This document shows, one piece after another, positions 1 to 12,836 of a stretch of 64,000 nucleotides of DNA. Made by a program: the position numbers and the translations under genes. Numbering within the stretch: position 1 is the stretch's first letter; the number at the start of each line of letters is the position of its first letter. The notes under the pieces are model-generated. The model made no database searches. It was not told the origin of the DNA and worked only from the letters and a program-made list of their open reading frames with translations. Where the stretch lies: NCBI GenBank assembly GCA_025642075.2, contig JAODUO010000028.1:1185001-1249000 (forward strand), in the 5' to 3' direction. The stretch comes from Ridgeia piscesae. Lineage: Eukaryota > Annelida > Polychaeta > Sabellida > Siboglinidae.

Positions 1-1271
1 ACCCGGTCAAAGCGTGTTAACGATTGCAGCCCCATCAAGCAGGATGACTTGTACGACAGGATTGGGGGAAAGGTCTTGTGTAAGGGAAAGAGATGTTCCA
101 AGCAGCCGACCAGATCAGACTTTGTTCCTGTCCGCAGTTTCCCCATTTGTGATAAAGCAGGTGGATACGCTTGATTTTCATGTTGAAAGAACTGACCGAG
201 ATCACCACTCCGTATTTGCGACGCTATGTACAACCTGGAGAACAGAGAACAGCCATTATTGAGTGATGACCGCTGTAGTTGTGCTCTTGATTTCTCTCGC
301 ACTGGTGGCCGGCTGAACAGTAGTAGGTTATTTCTCTTGATTGGATCTGTAATGGGCTTTGTTTGGTTGACAACGCGCTCGTTGACGTAGGTGTCATACT
401 GCTCTTGTCCGAGAGATTTGATCTGACGCAACGTGTCAATCACAGCTGGATCTGCAAGGTCTCTGCTATCCAGTACAAGCAAATCATTGCTGTTCTCAGC
501 GAATGGATTTCCCATATCTTCTATTACAGCAGTTAATGACGTAATATCTCGTCCGAATGTCATCTGTGCATGTTTCGTCTGCTCGTGATGCCGGAAATCT
601 GTTTTCTTTTTCTTCATGGTTGAAACCTCAAATTCTCCAATCAGACGTGCCATTTCAGGGCCAGTCACCATCCAACGCCGCAGTGCTGCAGGGTTCTCAG
701 TCAGACCCACACCCCCACCCATCACCCTTCACAGAGGCATTATTCTGTTCATGAGCCTGGTCAATCGCAATACCAGAGAACACGTGTGTTGTTTTCTTGA
801 TGCATTGCGTAAAGTCTCTCTAACTGGAGGCATGCCGCAGAAGAAACATGTTTTGGTGGAAGGAGGTGCTTCTTCTATAGACTGACGGGTGAACTTCTTG
901 GAAGCAGCTGTATTGTCCTCAATGCGAGATTTCCTCTTCTCTGCTCGCTCAAGTTTTGTCTTGTTGAATTGTAATCGACAAGAGTCATGGCATTTGGCTT
1001 GGTGCTGTCGGAAGGTTGTCTCAATGCCAACACCATCATCTAACCTTGATAGATTGATTGTCTTAGGCAAACAACCAACCTTGTCGAAACGCTTAATATT
1101 GTCAGCGATAGTCTCGTAACCAACCCCCTCTGCGTCACGTTTTGAAGAAGCAGAACAGCGAAGCACCTCCGGTGTGTCCTCCTGACACAGAACGCATTTG
1201 TTCCAGTTTGTCGTCAGACATAGTACATTGGATGTTCCAGGCTGATCGACCACATTATATACCTTAGCCAT
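1..1271 (-). pseudogene. Decayed copy of a dispersed multi-copy zinc-ligand-rich protein gene (left edge, partial)
   Basis: Reading from the ATG at 1271 leftwards there are 180 codons, then an in-frame TGA at 729-731. The same frame then continues open through about 210 further codons to near position 75. The N-terminal part has paired cysteines (CVLC near residue 28, a CHDSC motif near 93, CFFCG near 141). The part after the stop has the conserved-looking strings FGRDITSL, EDMGNPF, LGQEQYDTY and CSLFSRLYIA. I recall these as typical of a protein family present in many near-identical copies in cnidarian, mollusc and fish genomes, usually annotated only as uncharacterized. Near 70-85 the frame must shift by one base to read on into a segment ending VILLDGAAIVNTL, followed by another TGA at 7-9. 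Two stops and one shift make this a pseudogene. The function is unknown and a link to a transposon is inference. Confidence 0.6.
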
Positions 1272-2869
1272 TCATATTTTATGGCAATTACGCTCTTCTT
1301 GTGAAAATAGGGTGTAGAAGGATGTCATAACTCTACGGATTACCTGCATTACATTAAAAAGATACCTACATGTTCTATGATTTGTACATTCCGCATTTAT
1401 ATCATCTAACATACACATATTCAAAAACGAAGCGCGGTTTCCTTTCTTTTTGGTCATGTGACATCCTCGCAACCACATGATCAGCTGCTAAACCGCCTAC
1501 CGATCGAAAAAACAATATTAATATGTGCATAATTATTGAAACTAATAGGCGACAATTTAAGGCGAGACCTTGTCGTTCCAACGGCCGTCATTTTATAAAA
1601 TGGTGGTACGAAGGTCGATGAAGGTCAAATGCAAAAATATTCAAATCATTCACATCGGCTGTCCACATACGTTTCCTGTTACAACAACATTACCGCTCCA
1701 AGTAACGTAGTTCATGAGATATGGGAACATTAGTGTTGGCGGCCGCCATCTTTACAAATGGCAGATTTGAATGTCGTAGAAGGTCAAATGTAACATATTT
1801 GAAATCACTGACCCAGAAGTTTTATGTTTTGGTTCCAAAACATCTAGTCTACGTTGCAAAAGTCTTTAGATAGAAGAAATTGGTTTTTGGCGGCCATCTT
1901 TAAAATGGCTGCCAACCCCTTCCAGGGCAAAATCTGAGATGGCCCTATATCCAAATATTTGTGTAATTGTGTACTCTATGCGTGTGCCAAATTTCATGCT
2001 TGTATCATAAAACGCACAATTCGGCCATATTTTGTCACATATCGGCTGCACTAAATGGTAGTATTACTTACAAGTTGCCTTAAATAAGGAAGTGACATGT
2101 CTCCCGAGTTATTTCGAATTGTATGTTAATAATCGAACAAATCAATAGATATGTATAGATCATGCCGTGCCAGGAATGTTTAGCTATGCAAATGGATAAT
2201 AATAACGATTTTCTCGCCTGATCCTGCTGCCATCTAGCGACCAGTTGATATGATCATGCCCGATCAGGCGAGGAAAGGAACATGCAATATGTCATCACAA
2301 GTTGGAAATACCCGAATTTATAAATTACATCTACACTGTAGTAGTAAAACATCTGCGTTGTCCACTAACTGTAATTAAATTGAGAGTAATTTTGATGTTA
2401 TAAATGCAATATGTCTATGTAACTGGATAATTTATATTACTAACACGATAAGTTTCAGGTGGATATGTTTTGTTAATACACCTGTGTATATTTTCTGCAA
2501 ATTAAAGTAACATTGAACTGTTGTTTGACAATAGATCAAGTAGTAACATTAAAATAAATGACGTTTATTGTTGATTGTATACAACGCTGTTAATTCAAGA
2601 ATGGACACATGGAATCACGGAGCTGTCAATATAATTCCTAATTTGGCTGATTCTGAAACTGCCTCTGTCTGTTTGACATGTTGTTAACTGACAATAAAAA
2701 CAACACTTAAAATGTGCAGACAGTGTCCATGACTAAATGACTGGAAGTTCCCTACATTTGCCGTGATGTTTCCACATAAAATACATAGAGGTCGATATCC
2801 CAGCACAATCAGTCTCCACAGTAACATCAGCAACTAACTAACATTTTGCATCACTCATATCACATTTGT
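1272..2869. other. AT-rich non-coding stretch with degenerate interspersed repeats
   Basis: No convincing exon on either strand. From about 1560 to 2050 the phrases AAGGTCAAATG and GGCGGCCATCTTTAAAATGG recur in slightly different forms, as in old interspersed repeats. The rest is AT-rich with no tandem structure that I can see. Confidence 0.4.
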
Positions 2870-4413
<1,544 letters not shown>

Positions 4414-5154
4414 TTAATGAGAATTGTGAATCACAGGTATCACATTTTTCTCCCCAGTGTGGCTATGGACATGTGTCTTCAAATTACATCTTAATGAGAA
4501 TTGTGAATCACAGGTATCACATTTGTAGTGTTTCTCCCCAGTGTGGATACGGACATGTCTCTTCAAATTTCCATTTTGTGAGAACTGTGCACCACATGTA
4601 TCACATTTGTAGGGTTTCTCCCCAGTGTGGACACGCATATGTTTCCTCAAAGTACCCCTTCCTGAGAATTGTGCACCACATGTATCACATGTGTAGGGTT
4701 TCTCCCCAGTGTGGATACGGACATGTTTCTTGAAATGACAATTTTGTGAGAATTGTGCACCACAGGTATCACATTTGTAGGGTTTCTCCCCAGTGTGGAC
4801 ACGGATATGTTTCCTCAAAGTACCCCTTCCTGAGAATTGTGCACCACATGTATCACATGTGTAGGGTTTCTCCCCAGTGTGGATACGAACATGTGACTTC
4901 AAACTACTACTACATGAGAATTGTGCACCACAGGTATCACATTTGTAGGGTTTCTCCCCAGTGTGGATACGGACATGTGTCTTCAAATCACCACTTTGTG
5001 AGAACTGTGCTCCACAGGTATCACATTTGTAGGGTTTCTCCCCAGTGTGAGTGCGTACATGTATTATCAGTGTACTCTCACGTAAACAACATTTCCCACA
5101 CGTACCGCATTTAAACTGTTTCTTATTTGCTCGAGCGCACATATTTATATCCAT
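4414..5154 (-). CDS. C2H2 zinc-finger protein, eight fingers, truncated by a 7-bp deletion
   Basis: A 246-codon frame starts at the ATG at 5154 with [13 protein letters not shown], then has eight fingers of the form C-x2-C-x12-H-x3-H joined by [10 protein letters not shown] linkers. The first finger (residues 15-37) is divergent (CGTCGKCC...HVRTH). The next seven share a CDTCGAQFS core and differ mainly at helix positions, as expected of DNA-contact residues. After finger 8 a 7-bp loss in the linker (near 4446) throws the frame and it ends in VIHNSH. An acceptor-like CTCTCAG sits just upstream of the ATG, so this may be the last exon of a longer gene whose 5' exons I cannot see. The likely role is sequence-specific nuclear DNA binding. 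No KRAB, BTB or SCAN domain is visible. Confidence 0.75.
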   Translation of the reverse strand: MDINMCARANKKQFKCGTCGKCCLRESTLIIHVRTHTGEKPYKCDTCGAQFSQSGDLKTHVRIHTGEKPYKCDTCGAQFSCSSSLKSHVRIHTGEKPYTCDTCGAQFSGRGTLRKHIRVHTGEKPYKCDTCGAQFSQNCHFKKHVRIHTGEKPYTCDTCGAQFSGRGTLRKHMRVHTGEKPYKCDTCGAQFSQNGNLKRHVRIHTGEKHYKCDTCDSQFSLRCNLKTHVHSHTGEKNVIPVIHNSH

Positions 5155-5261
5155 GCTGAGAGAAGTGATTCCTTCAGGAATATAATTTACAGTGTCTTCC
5201 TATAGTGTTGGAGTAAATGATCAGCCTCTGTGAATGCTGCGTTCAACTGTCACACTTGAAT

Positions 5262-5580
5262 GGTGTCCCACTTTGAGGAGTTGATGTCACACTCGCATGA
5301 TGTCACGACCACGGGGAGTTGATGTCACACAAGGGTGTCAACATTACTGGGAGTTGACGTCAATGGCGTACCGAACACGAACGAGTTGATGTCACTCTTG
5401 AATGGTGTCTCCATCACAGGGGACTCGATGACACACTCGGATGGTGTCAAAATGACGGGGAGTTGACGTCAATGGCGTACCGACCACGAACGAGTTGATG
5501 TCACTCTTGAATGGTGTCTCCATCACAGGGGACTTGATGACACACTCGGATGGTGTCCCCGCTACAGGGAGTTGACGTCA
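5262..5580. repeat. Tandem repeat of about 120 bp with internal GTTGATGTCAC/AATGGTGTC subunits
   Basis: Phrases GAGTTGATGTCAC, TGAATGGTGTC and ACGAACGAGTTGATGTCAC recur. The larger unit, from GGAGTTGACGTCAATGGCG to the next occurrence, is about 120 bp and present just over twice. It contains TGACGTCA, identical to a palindromic CRE site, several times. It lies immediately 5' of the finger gene and is copied at 15838-16130. Confidence 0.7.
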
Positions 5581-5804
5581 GAAAGGTGATAATAATGTGT
5601 CACTTCACTCAGTGTCTTATATCGTTGTTGCCGAATCGGTGACAACAGCAGAACTTGATACGCGTCATTGTCAATGAACGACAGCAGGAAGCCTGATCAC
5701 TTCAATGTTGACACTTCTGACATCAATAAGCATTAAAATTCAAAGTCGGTGTCCTGAAACAAACATAAATTATAATGTAGAAGCTGCTTATGTACATTAC
5801 TTGA

Positions 5805-5945
5805 TGACATGTAGAGGACATTTACTGACACAATCAGACATGTAGAGGACATTTACTGACACAATCAGACATGTAGAGGACACATTGTGACACAATCAGA
5901 CATATACAGGACACTTACTGATTTGATTAGACACAGAGGACACTT
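5805..5945. repeat. Minisatellite of about 31 bp (GACATGTAGAGGACATTTAC)
   Basis: Four to five imperfect copies of a unit containing ACATGTAGAGGACA and TGACACAATCAG. It is also present in the duplicate at 16380-16500. Confidence 0.7.
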
Positions 5946-6110
5946 CTATAGCAATATATTTAGATGCAGATACATAGGACACTTATCAATAAGTCAGATA
6001 TGTAATGAAATGTGAACACTCAGATATAGCATTAGTCTTTTGATAATGGAACTAATCTGACTACTAATGACATATCACACAACACATAGATTGGTGCCCT
6101 CACACCAAGG

Positions 6111-7036
6111 GTAGGGCTGGGGTCAGTTAAAAAAGAACTGGAATTGATCAAAAGGATTCCAATTCAATTCTGGAATGGGAATTGAAAGATTTTGAATTGA
6201 ATTAAATTGTAACTGAATGAAAAGGAATTGAGCATCTGATATTGTTGTGATACTGTGCAGGATATTTTACAGACAGTTGGGAGTATTGTTGTTCAGGAAA
6301 AGTTGGACAATGAAACATTACCAGGCAATTAATCAGTGGATGAAACTGATGAACGGGTGGTCAATTGGGTATATCCTACTGCCTTGTGCAGATGAGTGCT
6401 AGCTGGGAACTGCTTCACAAAACCACTGACATTGCCCAGATAACAATCACACTTTCCCTTTCCCACAAGTGAAGCCAGGATATCTCCAAACAGTCCAATG
6501 TGTAAAAAGTTAAAGTCGAAAGATTACCAATGCAAACATAAGCCCAGTGAAGAGTGACAACACTAAGTCTTGTAGATTATAACCAGAATGTGACAACCAT
6601 CATTTATATCGATGTTGTAAAAATATATTTTACCAAGCAATTAGGCATTAATTGGTTTTATATGTTCTTCCTAGCTACTCAATCGGTTTGTATTTTGGGT
6701 TATTTCTGCATGCTTAATATTGTTACGTGTCAGTGAGTCAAAACCATTTTAATGTGCTGATCTAGTGTTTCAACAAAAGTATTTTATGACCTTATTTCCT
6801 GTAACTTTTTCCTAGCTGAAATAGTGATTATACAATTATATAAATATACCAATACACAACATGCTATATCACCCACTGCATATACATTAATTGTATTATT
6901 TTATAGTTAACTTTTGTTACGTGAATTGGAATTGAATGATTGTAGATGGAATTGGAAAGAAAAATGAATCGAATAGAAAGAATTGCAATGAATTGGAGCG
7001 GGAATTAGGTTTGAATGGAATTGAACCCAGCCCTGC
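6111..7036. mobile_element. Non-autonomous element with terminal inverted repeats (926 bp), copy A
   Basis: The left end GTAGGGCTGGGGTCA and the right end, read in reverse complement, GCAGGGCTGGGTTCA form imperfect inverted termini. Both sides are flanked by CCAAGG (6105-6110 and 7037-7042), a possible 6-bp target duplication. The subterminal zones at both ends are rich in GGAATTG/CAATTCC phrases in opposite orientations. No coding frame of transposase size is present. The superfamily is not assigned. Confidence 0.6.
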
Positions 7037-7124
7037 CCAAGGGTGGGGTCAGATTCAGCTTAAAGACCCAATTAAATTTCTATGGTCAGGTCTGTGTACA
7101 TATATTGCGGCTTTGGGCTTATGT

Positions 7125-8035
7125 TTACTGCTCGAGAAATAACGCCAACTTGATTTGTTATTTCTCGAGCAGCTCGAGAAATAACGAATCAAGTTGGCGT
7201 CATTTCTCGAGCAGCTCGATCGCTAGAAAACTTGTTTTTTCTCATAAGACCTGATAAATACAAAGAGGAAATGACCCAAAAGCGTCGCATTTACTACAAA
7301 CAACTAGTATATGCATGTAGACGGCACGAAAATATTTGTAAGAACCCTTTTTGCACGACCATATCTGCTCGACAAATAATGAGCCCAAGTGGGCGTTATT
7401 TCTCGAGCAGCTCGATAAATAAGAAAACTCGTTGTTTCTCTTTAAGAACTGATAAATACAAACAGTAAAAGACCCAATGGCATCGCATTGACTGCTAACA
7501 ATTAATATGTGCACGTAAACGGCATGAAAACGTTTGTAGAAGCCCATGCATACACGCCAAGATCTGCTCGACAAATAACGAGACGAGTCAGCATTATTTC
7601 TCGAGCAGCTCGATGGATAAGAAAACTCCTTGTTTCTCATAAAAACGGATAAATACAATCAGGAAACGATCAAACAGCATCACATTTATGACAAACAATT
7701 AGTATGTGCCTGTATATGGCATGAAAATATTTCTAAGAACCCATGCATGCACGCCCATATCTGCTCGGCAAATAACGAGACGAGTTGGCGTTATTTCTCG
7801 AGCACCTCGATAAATACGAAAACTCTTTGCTTCTCTTTAGAACTTATAATTACAAACAGTAAATGACACAGCAACGTTGTATTGACTATTAACAACTAGT
7901 ATGTGCATGTTAACGGCATGAAAACTTTTGTAAGAACCCATGCAAATAACTGTCTGACTTCGCATTATTTCTCGAGCTGCTCAAGAAATAAGGACTCCAG
8001 AGCTTCTTATTTATCGAGCAGCTCAGGAAATAGCC
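7125..8035. repeat. Satellite-like tandem repeat (about 180-bp unit) with CTCGAG palindromes, copy A
   Basis: About five units, each containing ATTTCTCGAGCAGCTCGAT, AAGAAAACTC, GATAAATACAAACAG, a CATGCA-rich segment and CTCGACAAATAACGAG. The first 80 bp (7130-7212) form a near-perfect double palindrome of TCTCGAGCAGCTCGAGA type. No gene is seen. Short open frames run across units on both strands because of the repeat. Confidence 0.8.
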
Positions 8036-8254
8036 TAAGCCTACAAACTCGCGTAGCCTCGATTACCTAGGCTCCATTAGGTAGCAGCATGTAGAGCCCC
8101 TCACTACTGCCTGGGGAAATTATGCTCTGCAATTGTGACTGCCACTTGGGAAAAGACTGGGGTATGCATTTTAATGCAACAAATAGCAATATAATGCGAA
8201 CTGCCAGAACTTAAAATCCTTTAACCAGATGACATTCACTCGTATACTAAAATA

Positions 8255-8625
8255 AATTGACACATTAAAATATCACAAACTATCCTGGTCAGCATACATC
8301 TCCCAAACGTGTAACAAAGCCAATGCCTCTCTATCATTATTAAGAATAAATCTGAAATAGTGTCTACAATTTCCAAGACAAAGAGCTTATATCACTCTCG
8401 TCAGACCCATTATTGAATATGGCTGCACAGTAGAGACCGACACTTCTAAAAGATATAAACACACTAGAGAAAATAGAAAGAAGAGCTTCTTGCTTTGTAA
8501 ACGATGATTACAATACGAGTAATTCACGAATTGTATACTGCATTACATCAATTAACAGGACCCTATATTATCGCCTACTACATTATATACACGAACAGAA
8601 TACAGCATGCGTAATATGGCAGGAG
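8255..8625 (+). pseudogene. 3' remnant of a non-LTR retrotransposon reverse transcriptase, copy A
   Basis: Plus-strand translation in shifting frames gives TLVRPIIEYGC, INTLEKIERRASCF and similar strings. These resemble the thumb and C-terminal region of jockey/CR1-group LINE proteins, where VRP-xxEY-xxxVW and a following IQRRA-like motif are typical. Stops and shifts are frequent (for example TAG after GCTGCACAG). No catalytic motif is present. Confidence 0.55.
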
Positions 8626-8854
8626 TAAAAACACTAAAACAATCTTACATCGGTTTAGTTTGACAATAATATATTTGTACTATTATCCAACAATAGTTAT
8701 TAATAGAATTAAAGCCTCTAAGGATAAAAAATTAACCATAACTATTGTTACGCTTTCTACAGATACAGATACTTCTAGTCAAATGCTCTAATAGACGTGG
8801 TTCCACCTAGCGATAACCGGAGTATACATGGGTAGCCTGCCCAGACGACGTTAG

Positions 8855-9094
8855 ATGGCAGCACGTGTGCGCCTCCAACCAGAGCTACTGGGAAGAGAAC
8901 GGGTTAGTTATGAGATAAATGTAGCATCTTTTATAATGGGATTAGAAGTCCGTCCCGCATTTTTTGGCATGGAAGGTGGCAGCCCTATTGATAAATCATG
9001 TCTCCTTGACCAAGGTAGTACGTTGATTACAAATTCCATGTCACCCAGGGTCGTAATTAAACTAAATAAAGAAAAAGAAAACTGTATGTACTAA
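8855..9094 (+). other. Small 79-codon open frame of unknown meaning, copy A
   Basis: ATG-initiated frame (MAARVRLQPELL...), also open in copy B at 19343-19582 with one change in the last codons. It follows the LINE remnant and ends near an A-rich AAAGAAAAAGAAAAC tract, so it may be retroelement 3' sequence. I do not recognise the product and there is no independent sign of coding. Confidence 0.2.
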
Positions 9095-9109
9095 TCTCAC
9101 ACGCAGAGT

Positions 9110-10040
9110 AATTGCTTGTGTGACCGAGACAAAAAATAGTACATTATATTAGTAACACATACGTATACACTGTTTTAACATTGACAGTCCCCGTAGAGGT
9201 GTCAGTAGTTTGACACATCGGTACACCTCGTATTTTGACAGCTTGACATTATTTAATGTGTACGTAATAATGTAAGAAAGATATAACCCAGGGGACATTC
9301 AATGTTAACTCGATAAAAAACAGGGTGACATTTTCATGACCGTCTTCGATTTTGATTAAATTTGGTGTGTTTGGTCGTTTATGATCACGAGTCTATGCTT
9401 CCTACGAAATGTTAGGTCAACCTGACCTTAATGTCCATGCAGAGATATAAGTCATCAAACTTTGACCCGACCTTGATACCTGACAAACTTCCAGGTGTCA
9501 AAACTCCACTTCTAAGTGGCCTACAGATGTGTTGTTGGTGTCGTTTTAAAGCTATTAGAATTACCTACCTACTTAGATAATAACCCAAACACAACACAAT
9601 TTTAAAATAAATTTAAATAAAATGGTTTGACTTTTGACCTGACCTAACAAAAAAACACGTAATCTCCCATTTCGCTGGTTTCTTTTATGTTGAAGCATCT
9701 AAATATATAGCAAGAATCTGTATACATTTTATCGTGCGCAATTGAATACTTCAGGAGTTATGAATTTTGAAACATTTCTTGTGCCACATTAATGCTGAAA
9801 TATTACACATTAACATCATATAAATTAAAAACGCGAGACAATTGCCCAGTTATTAGCAACAGTTAATAAAACAAAGCCAATGCTACAATCGTGCACATTA
9901 ACACAAATATATAATGTCTGAGTTCAACCCCTTTGTAAACATAATCAACATGATCATAGAATGACAAACTTTCATGAAGTTTTTTAAATAATTTTTAAAC
10001 AACCTTTTTTTCAATTTTTAAAAAAGGGAAAAAAATTAAC
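9110..10040. other. AT-rich non-coding stretch
   Basis: No exon seen. The text at 9330-9560 (GTCATCAAACTTTGACC, CCTGACCTTAATG) resembles interspersed repeat sequence. At 9980-10130 the sequence turns into homopolymer-rich text that does not match its counterpart at 20460-20660, although both flanks match. Confidence 0.4.
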
Positions 10041-11075
10041 CTCAGAAAAAAAAAGAGATTTCATCTTTAAGACGACCTACAAGGGCCAGTCATCTGCTTT
10101 TTTTAATCAGGGTAAAAAATTTAATTTTTAACGATATGTCTTTTGTATAAATTAAAACAGAATTGGGGAAAGGACGAACCTTGGGAGCTCCGGTTTTACA
10201 AAGATTTCGCCCGACAGCAGGGGAATCTCTGCACAAGGACCGTTCAGTCTGTCGCGCTGTCGCCGATCACATAGAAACAGCCTAATCCATTGAATAAGAT
10301 GAGGATTAACCTCAACGTTCAACAACTTCTTAAACAGAGCATGGGTTTGTATAGTATTAAAGGCCGACGAAAAGTCCATGAATAGGACACGGACGGTATT
10401 CCAGAAGTCTCTAGATGACTAGCAATTATATTGAACAAAGTTAGTGTTGCGTCCTGTACTCCTCTTTTGGCTCTGTAAGCAAACTGTAGGGGATCACTGC
10501 GATTGGCCACAGGCTTAATCAATTGATTACATACAAGTCTTTCCATACATTTAGTAATGATAGATGTAAGCGCCACTGGTCGAAAGTCATTAAATTCTCT
10601 GGCGCTGGGTTTTTGGGCAATGGGCATAATAGTAGATTGTTTCCACGAGCGTGGCATAGAATGCGTGTTTAAGAGCAATTGGAAAAATCTTGTCAAAAAA
10701 GGAACGAGCTGATTCGCGCATACTTTCATAACACAGCCCCGCGAGCGATCGGGACCAGGTGCTCTGTTTAGTTTAATACGTGAGAAGCATCAAACAACAT
10801 CACTTTCGACCAGTGTTTCAGGGCTGGAGCTTATTGCATGACACAATATATCAAATTCATCTCTATAGTCGATATTGTCATATCTGGCATAAAACCTGCT
10901 TAAATCATTGGCAAACGTTGCTAGATTGTCAGGTACCAAAGGTTGTTCTTTACGAGTTCTACCCATCATCCTGTTAAGACCCTTCCAGACATCGCTGGCA
11001 TTACCAGATAGCAGTTTGTGCTCAACTTTGTTTTTACACTCAAATTTGGCTAGTTTCATTTTATTTCTAAACTCT
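10040..11075 (-). pseudogene. CR1/Rex1-like LINE fragment (reverse transcriptase core), copy A
   Basis: The minus strand reads in order a linker (KGLNRMMGRTRKEQP), then KVCANQLVPFL, FNDFRPVALTSIITKCMERLV and FAYRAKRGVQDATLTLF, then after a frameshift MDFSSAFNTIQTHALFKKLL. The FRPVALTS and FSSAFNT strings are RT motifs typical of the CR1/Rex1-type clade. The part expected to hold the YADD catalytic box is missing or lost in the degraded patch near 10000-10140. A TGA lies in the linker near 10788. Truncated and inactive. Confidence 0.75.
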
Positions 11076-11102
11076 TTGTTTAATCCTCTAATATAAATTA
11101 TG

Positions 11103-11193
11103 CACACGCAAACACACACATACACACCAGACACAGACACACACACACACACACACACACACGTACGCGCGCACGCACGCACACACGCACGCA
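11103..11193. repeat. AC-rich microsatellite, copy A
   Basis: (AC)n and GCAC-rich simple sequence at the right edge of duplication copy A. Confidence 0.9.
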
Positions 11194-11460
11194 TGATTGC
11201 TTCAACTGAAGCAAACTTTCAGCGTAAGGACGATTTCCTACGACCTTTTGCATAGTGCGCAACATGTGGTGCTCTGTATTAAACAGTCATGTGACCGTTG
11301 TGGAAGATAATGTGGATTTGGGCTCACAACTGACCTGGGGGCATAATCGGAGGTCTGAATATTTCCCTATCCGATTATGTCCCAGTCATATAAAACTATG
11401 TTACCTCTACAGTATAATGGATGAACAGCAGATGACAAGAACATGTCTAGAGGCTGGAGC

Positions 11461-11652
11461 ATCTGAATTTGTGGCGACTTCAAAGTCACGGTCAATCCTA
11501 TTTTGCAGTTTGACCAATATCTACTACCCATGGCAGAAGACATATTCGCTAGCCTCGCTGGACGACAAGAATTTAGCAAAATTACTCTAGCTAATGAATA
11601 TAGACAAATACTTGTCACCCCAGAGAGCTGCAAATGTCTAAACATAACTAAC
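11461..11652 (+). pseudogene. Ty3/gypsy-type reverse transcriptase fragment
   Basis: One stop-free frame reads GDFKVTVNPILQFDQY, then AEDIFASLAG, FSKITLANEYRQI and VTPESCKCLNI. These correspond to the first conserved RT blocks of Ty3/gypsy Pol (usually D-xxVT-N, LP-xxD-xF-xxL-xG, FSK-xDL-xxAY-xQ). The aspartate of the motif A position in FSKxDL is threonine here and AYQQ is EYRQ. There is no downstream catalytic YxDD, no protease and no LTR nearby. An isolated relic. Confidence 0.75.
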
Positions 11653-12185
11653 CAGCAAACAGCTAATGTTACCGTAAATTTAACTGTAGATTATATGTGG
11701 GACACCGCGTAATATGTTATTTAAAACCTCAACATAACGTTCTAATAACGTTACCAAAATTATTTAAATATGCCTTAATTTTAATGTATTTATATACCTG
11801 CTTTGATGTCACGATATTGTAAAAATATATAGTTTCCAGTTTAAAACACAAGTAATTAAAACTTAACTGTGACATACGTCTCGTTTCCAGAAGGGACAAG
11901 TAAATACAGTCATAACACATCTGGACAGGAATCGTTCAACCATCCCATAAAAACCAGGATGACAAATAAACATTGTTTAAAGAAAGCACAAATGAAACAC
12001 CTGCACGCCGACACACCTGCGACAACAACGTGAGTAGACTTCTTTTTTCATTTCCGATCTTCAGTGTCATTGTCTTGATAATCTTACGAATGACGCACAA
12101 GACACCGTTTTTATCCGAAATCGGTGAAGACGAAATGTTTAAAAACAGTTGAAATTCTCCCTTGAATCATTCGACAACGACGGAC
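11653..12185. other. AT-rich intergenic stretch, possible upstream region of the peptide gene
   Basis: No exon recognised. GTGAGT at 12030 and CAGGTAGG at 12206 resemble donor sites and could bound a non-coding first exon of the downstream peptide gene. This is inference. Confidence 0.3.
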
Positions 12186-12196
12186 GAACTTCAACG

Positions 12197-12815
12197 GTTA
12201 CTGCCAGGTAGGTTTCTACACTTACCTTTTTTGGTCACATGATTTGTATGTCTGCATGACATAATAGACCCAAGTAAACTATAAACCAATTACCCATTAT
12301 TGCACCTGCATTAATATACTGAAACATTCTAAAAACAATGTTTTATAAGAGTGTTCGAGGAATCAATCAAACTTTACATGAATTTGGAAATTGTATTTAA
12401 TGATTCTGATTTAAACCGAGGAAATTGTATTTAATTTGTATTTAAATCCACCGATGAAATGTGCCGCATTTATTAATAATTGTCGATGGGTGACGTCGTT
12501 TTGTCTTTATTGGGTTACTGCCAGGTACGTTTCTGCACTTGGTCACTGACTTGTATGTCTGCATGACACAATAGACCCGAGTAAACTACAACAAAATTAC
12601 CCATTACTGCATCTGTATTAATAATTTTATACTAAAACATTCTCAAAACAATGGTTTATAAGAGTACACTTTCAGAACAGGAATGTCAGAGGAAGGTATC
12701 AAACATTACTTGAATTTGGAGTTTGTATTTAATGATTCTGATTTCAACCTAAGAAATGTGCCGCATTTACTAATATTGGTGGATTGGTGACGTCGTTTTG
12801 TCATTATTGTGTTTC
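12197..12815. repeat. Tandem duplication of about 310 bp carrying a duplicated splice-donor-like site
   Basis: Both 12197-12508 and 12510-12815 begin GGTTACTGCCAGGTA and continue through TTGTATGTCTGCATGACA, AATAGACCC and CAATTACCCATTA-type text to GGTGACGTCGTTTTGTC. Divergence is moderate. Each copy starts with GCCAG|GTAxGT, a good 5' splice-site match. Only the second copy ends in GTGTTTCAG, the acceptor-like end before the coding exon at 12837. Confidence 0.75.
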
Positions 12816-12836
12816 AGTGATAACTGTTCAATCGCC

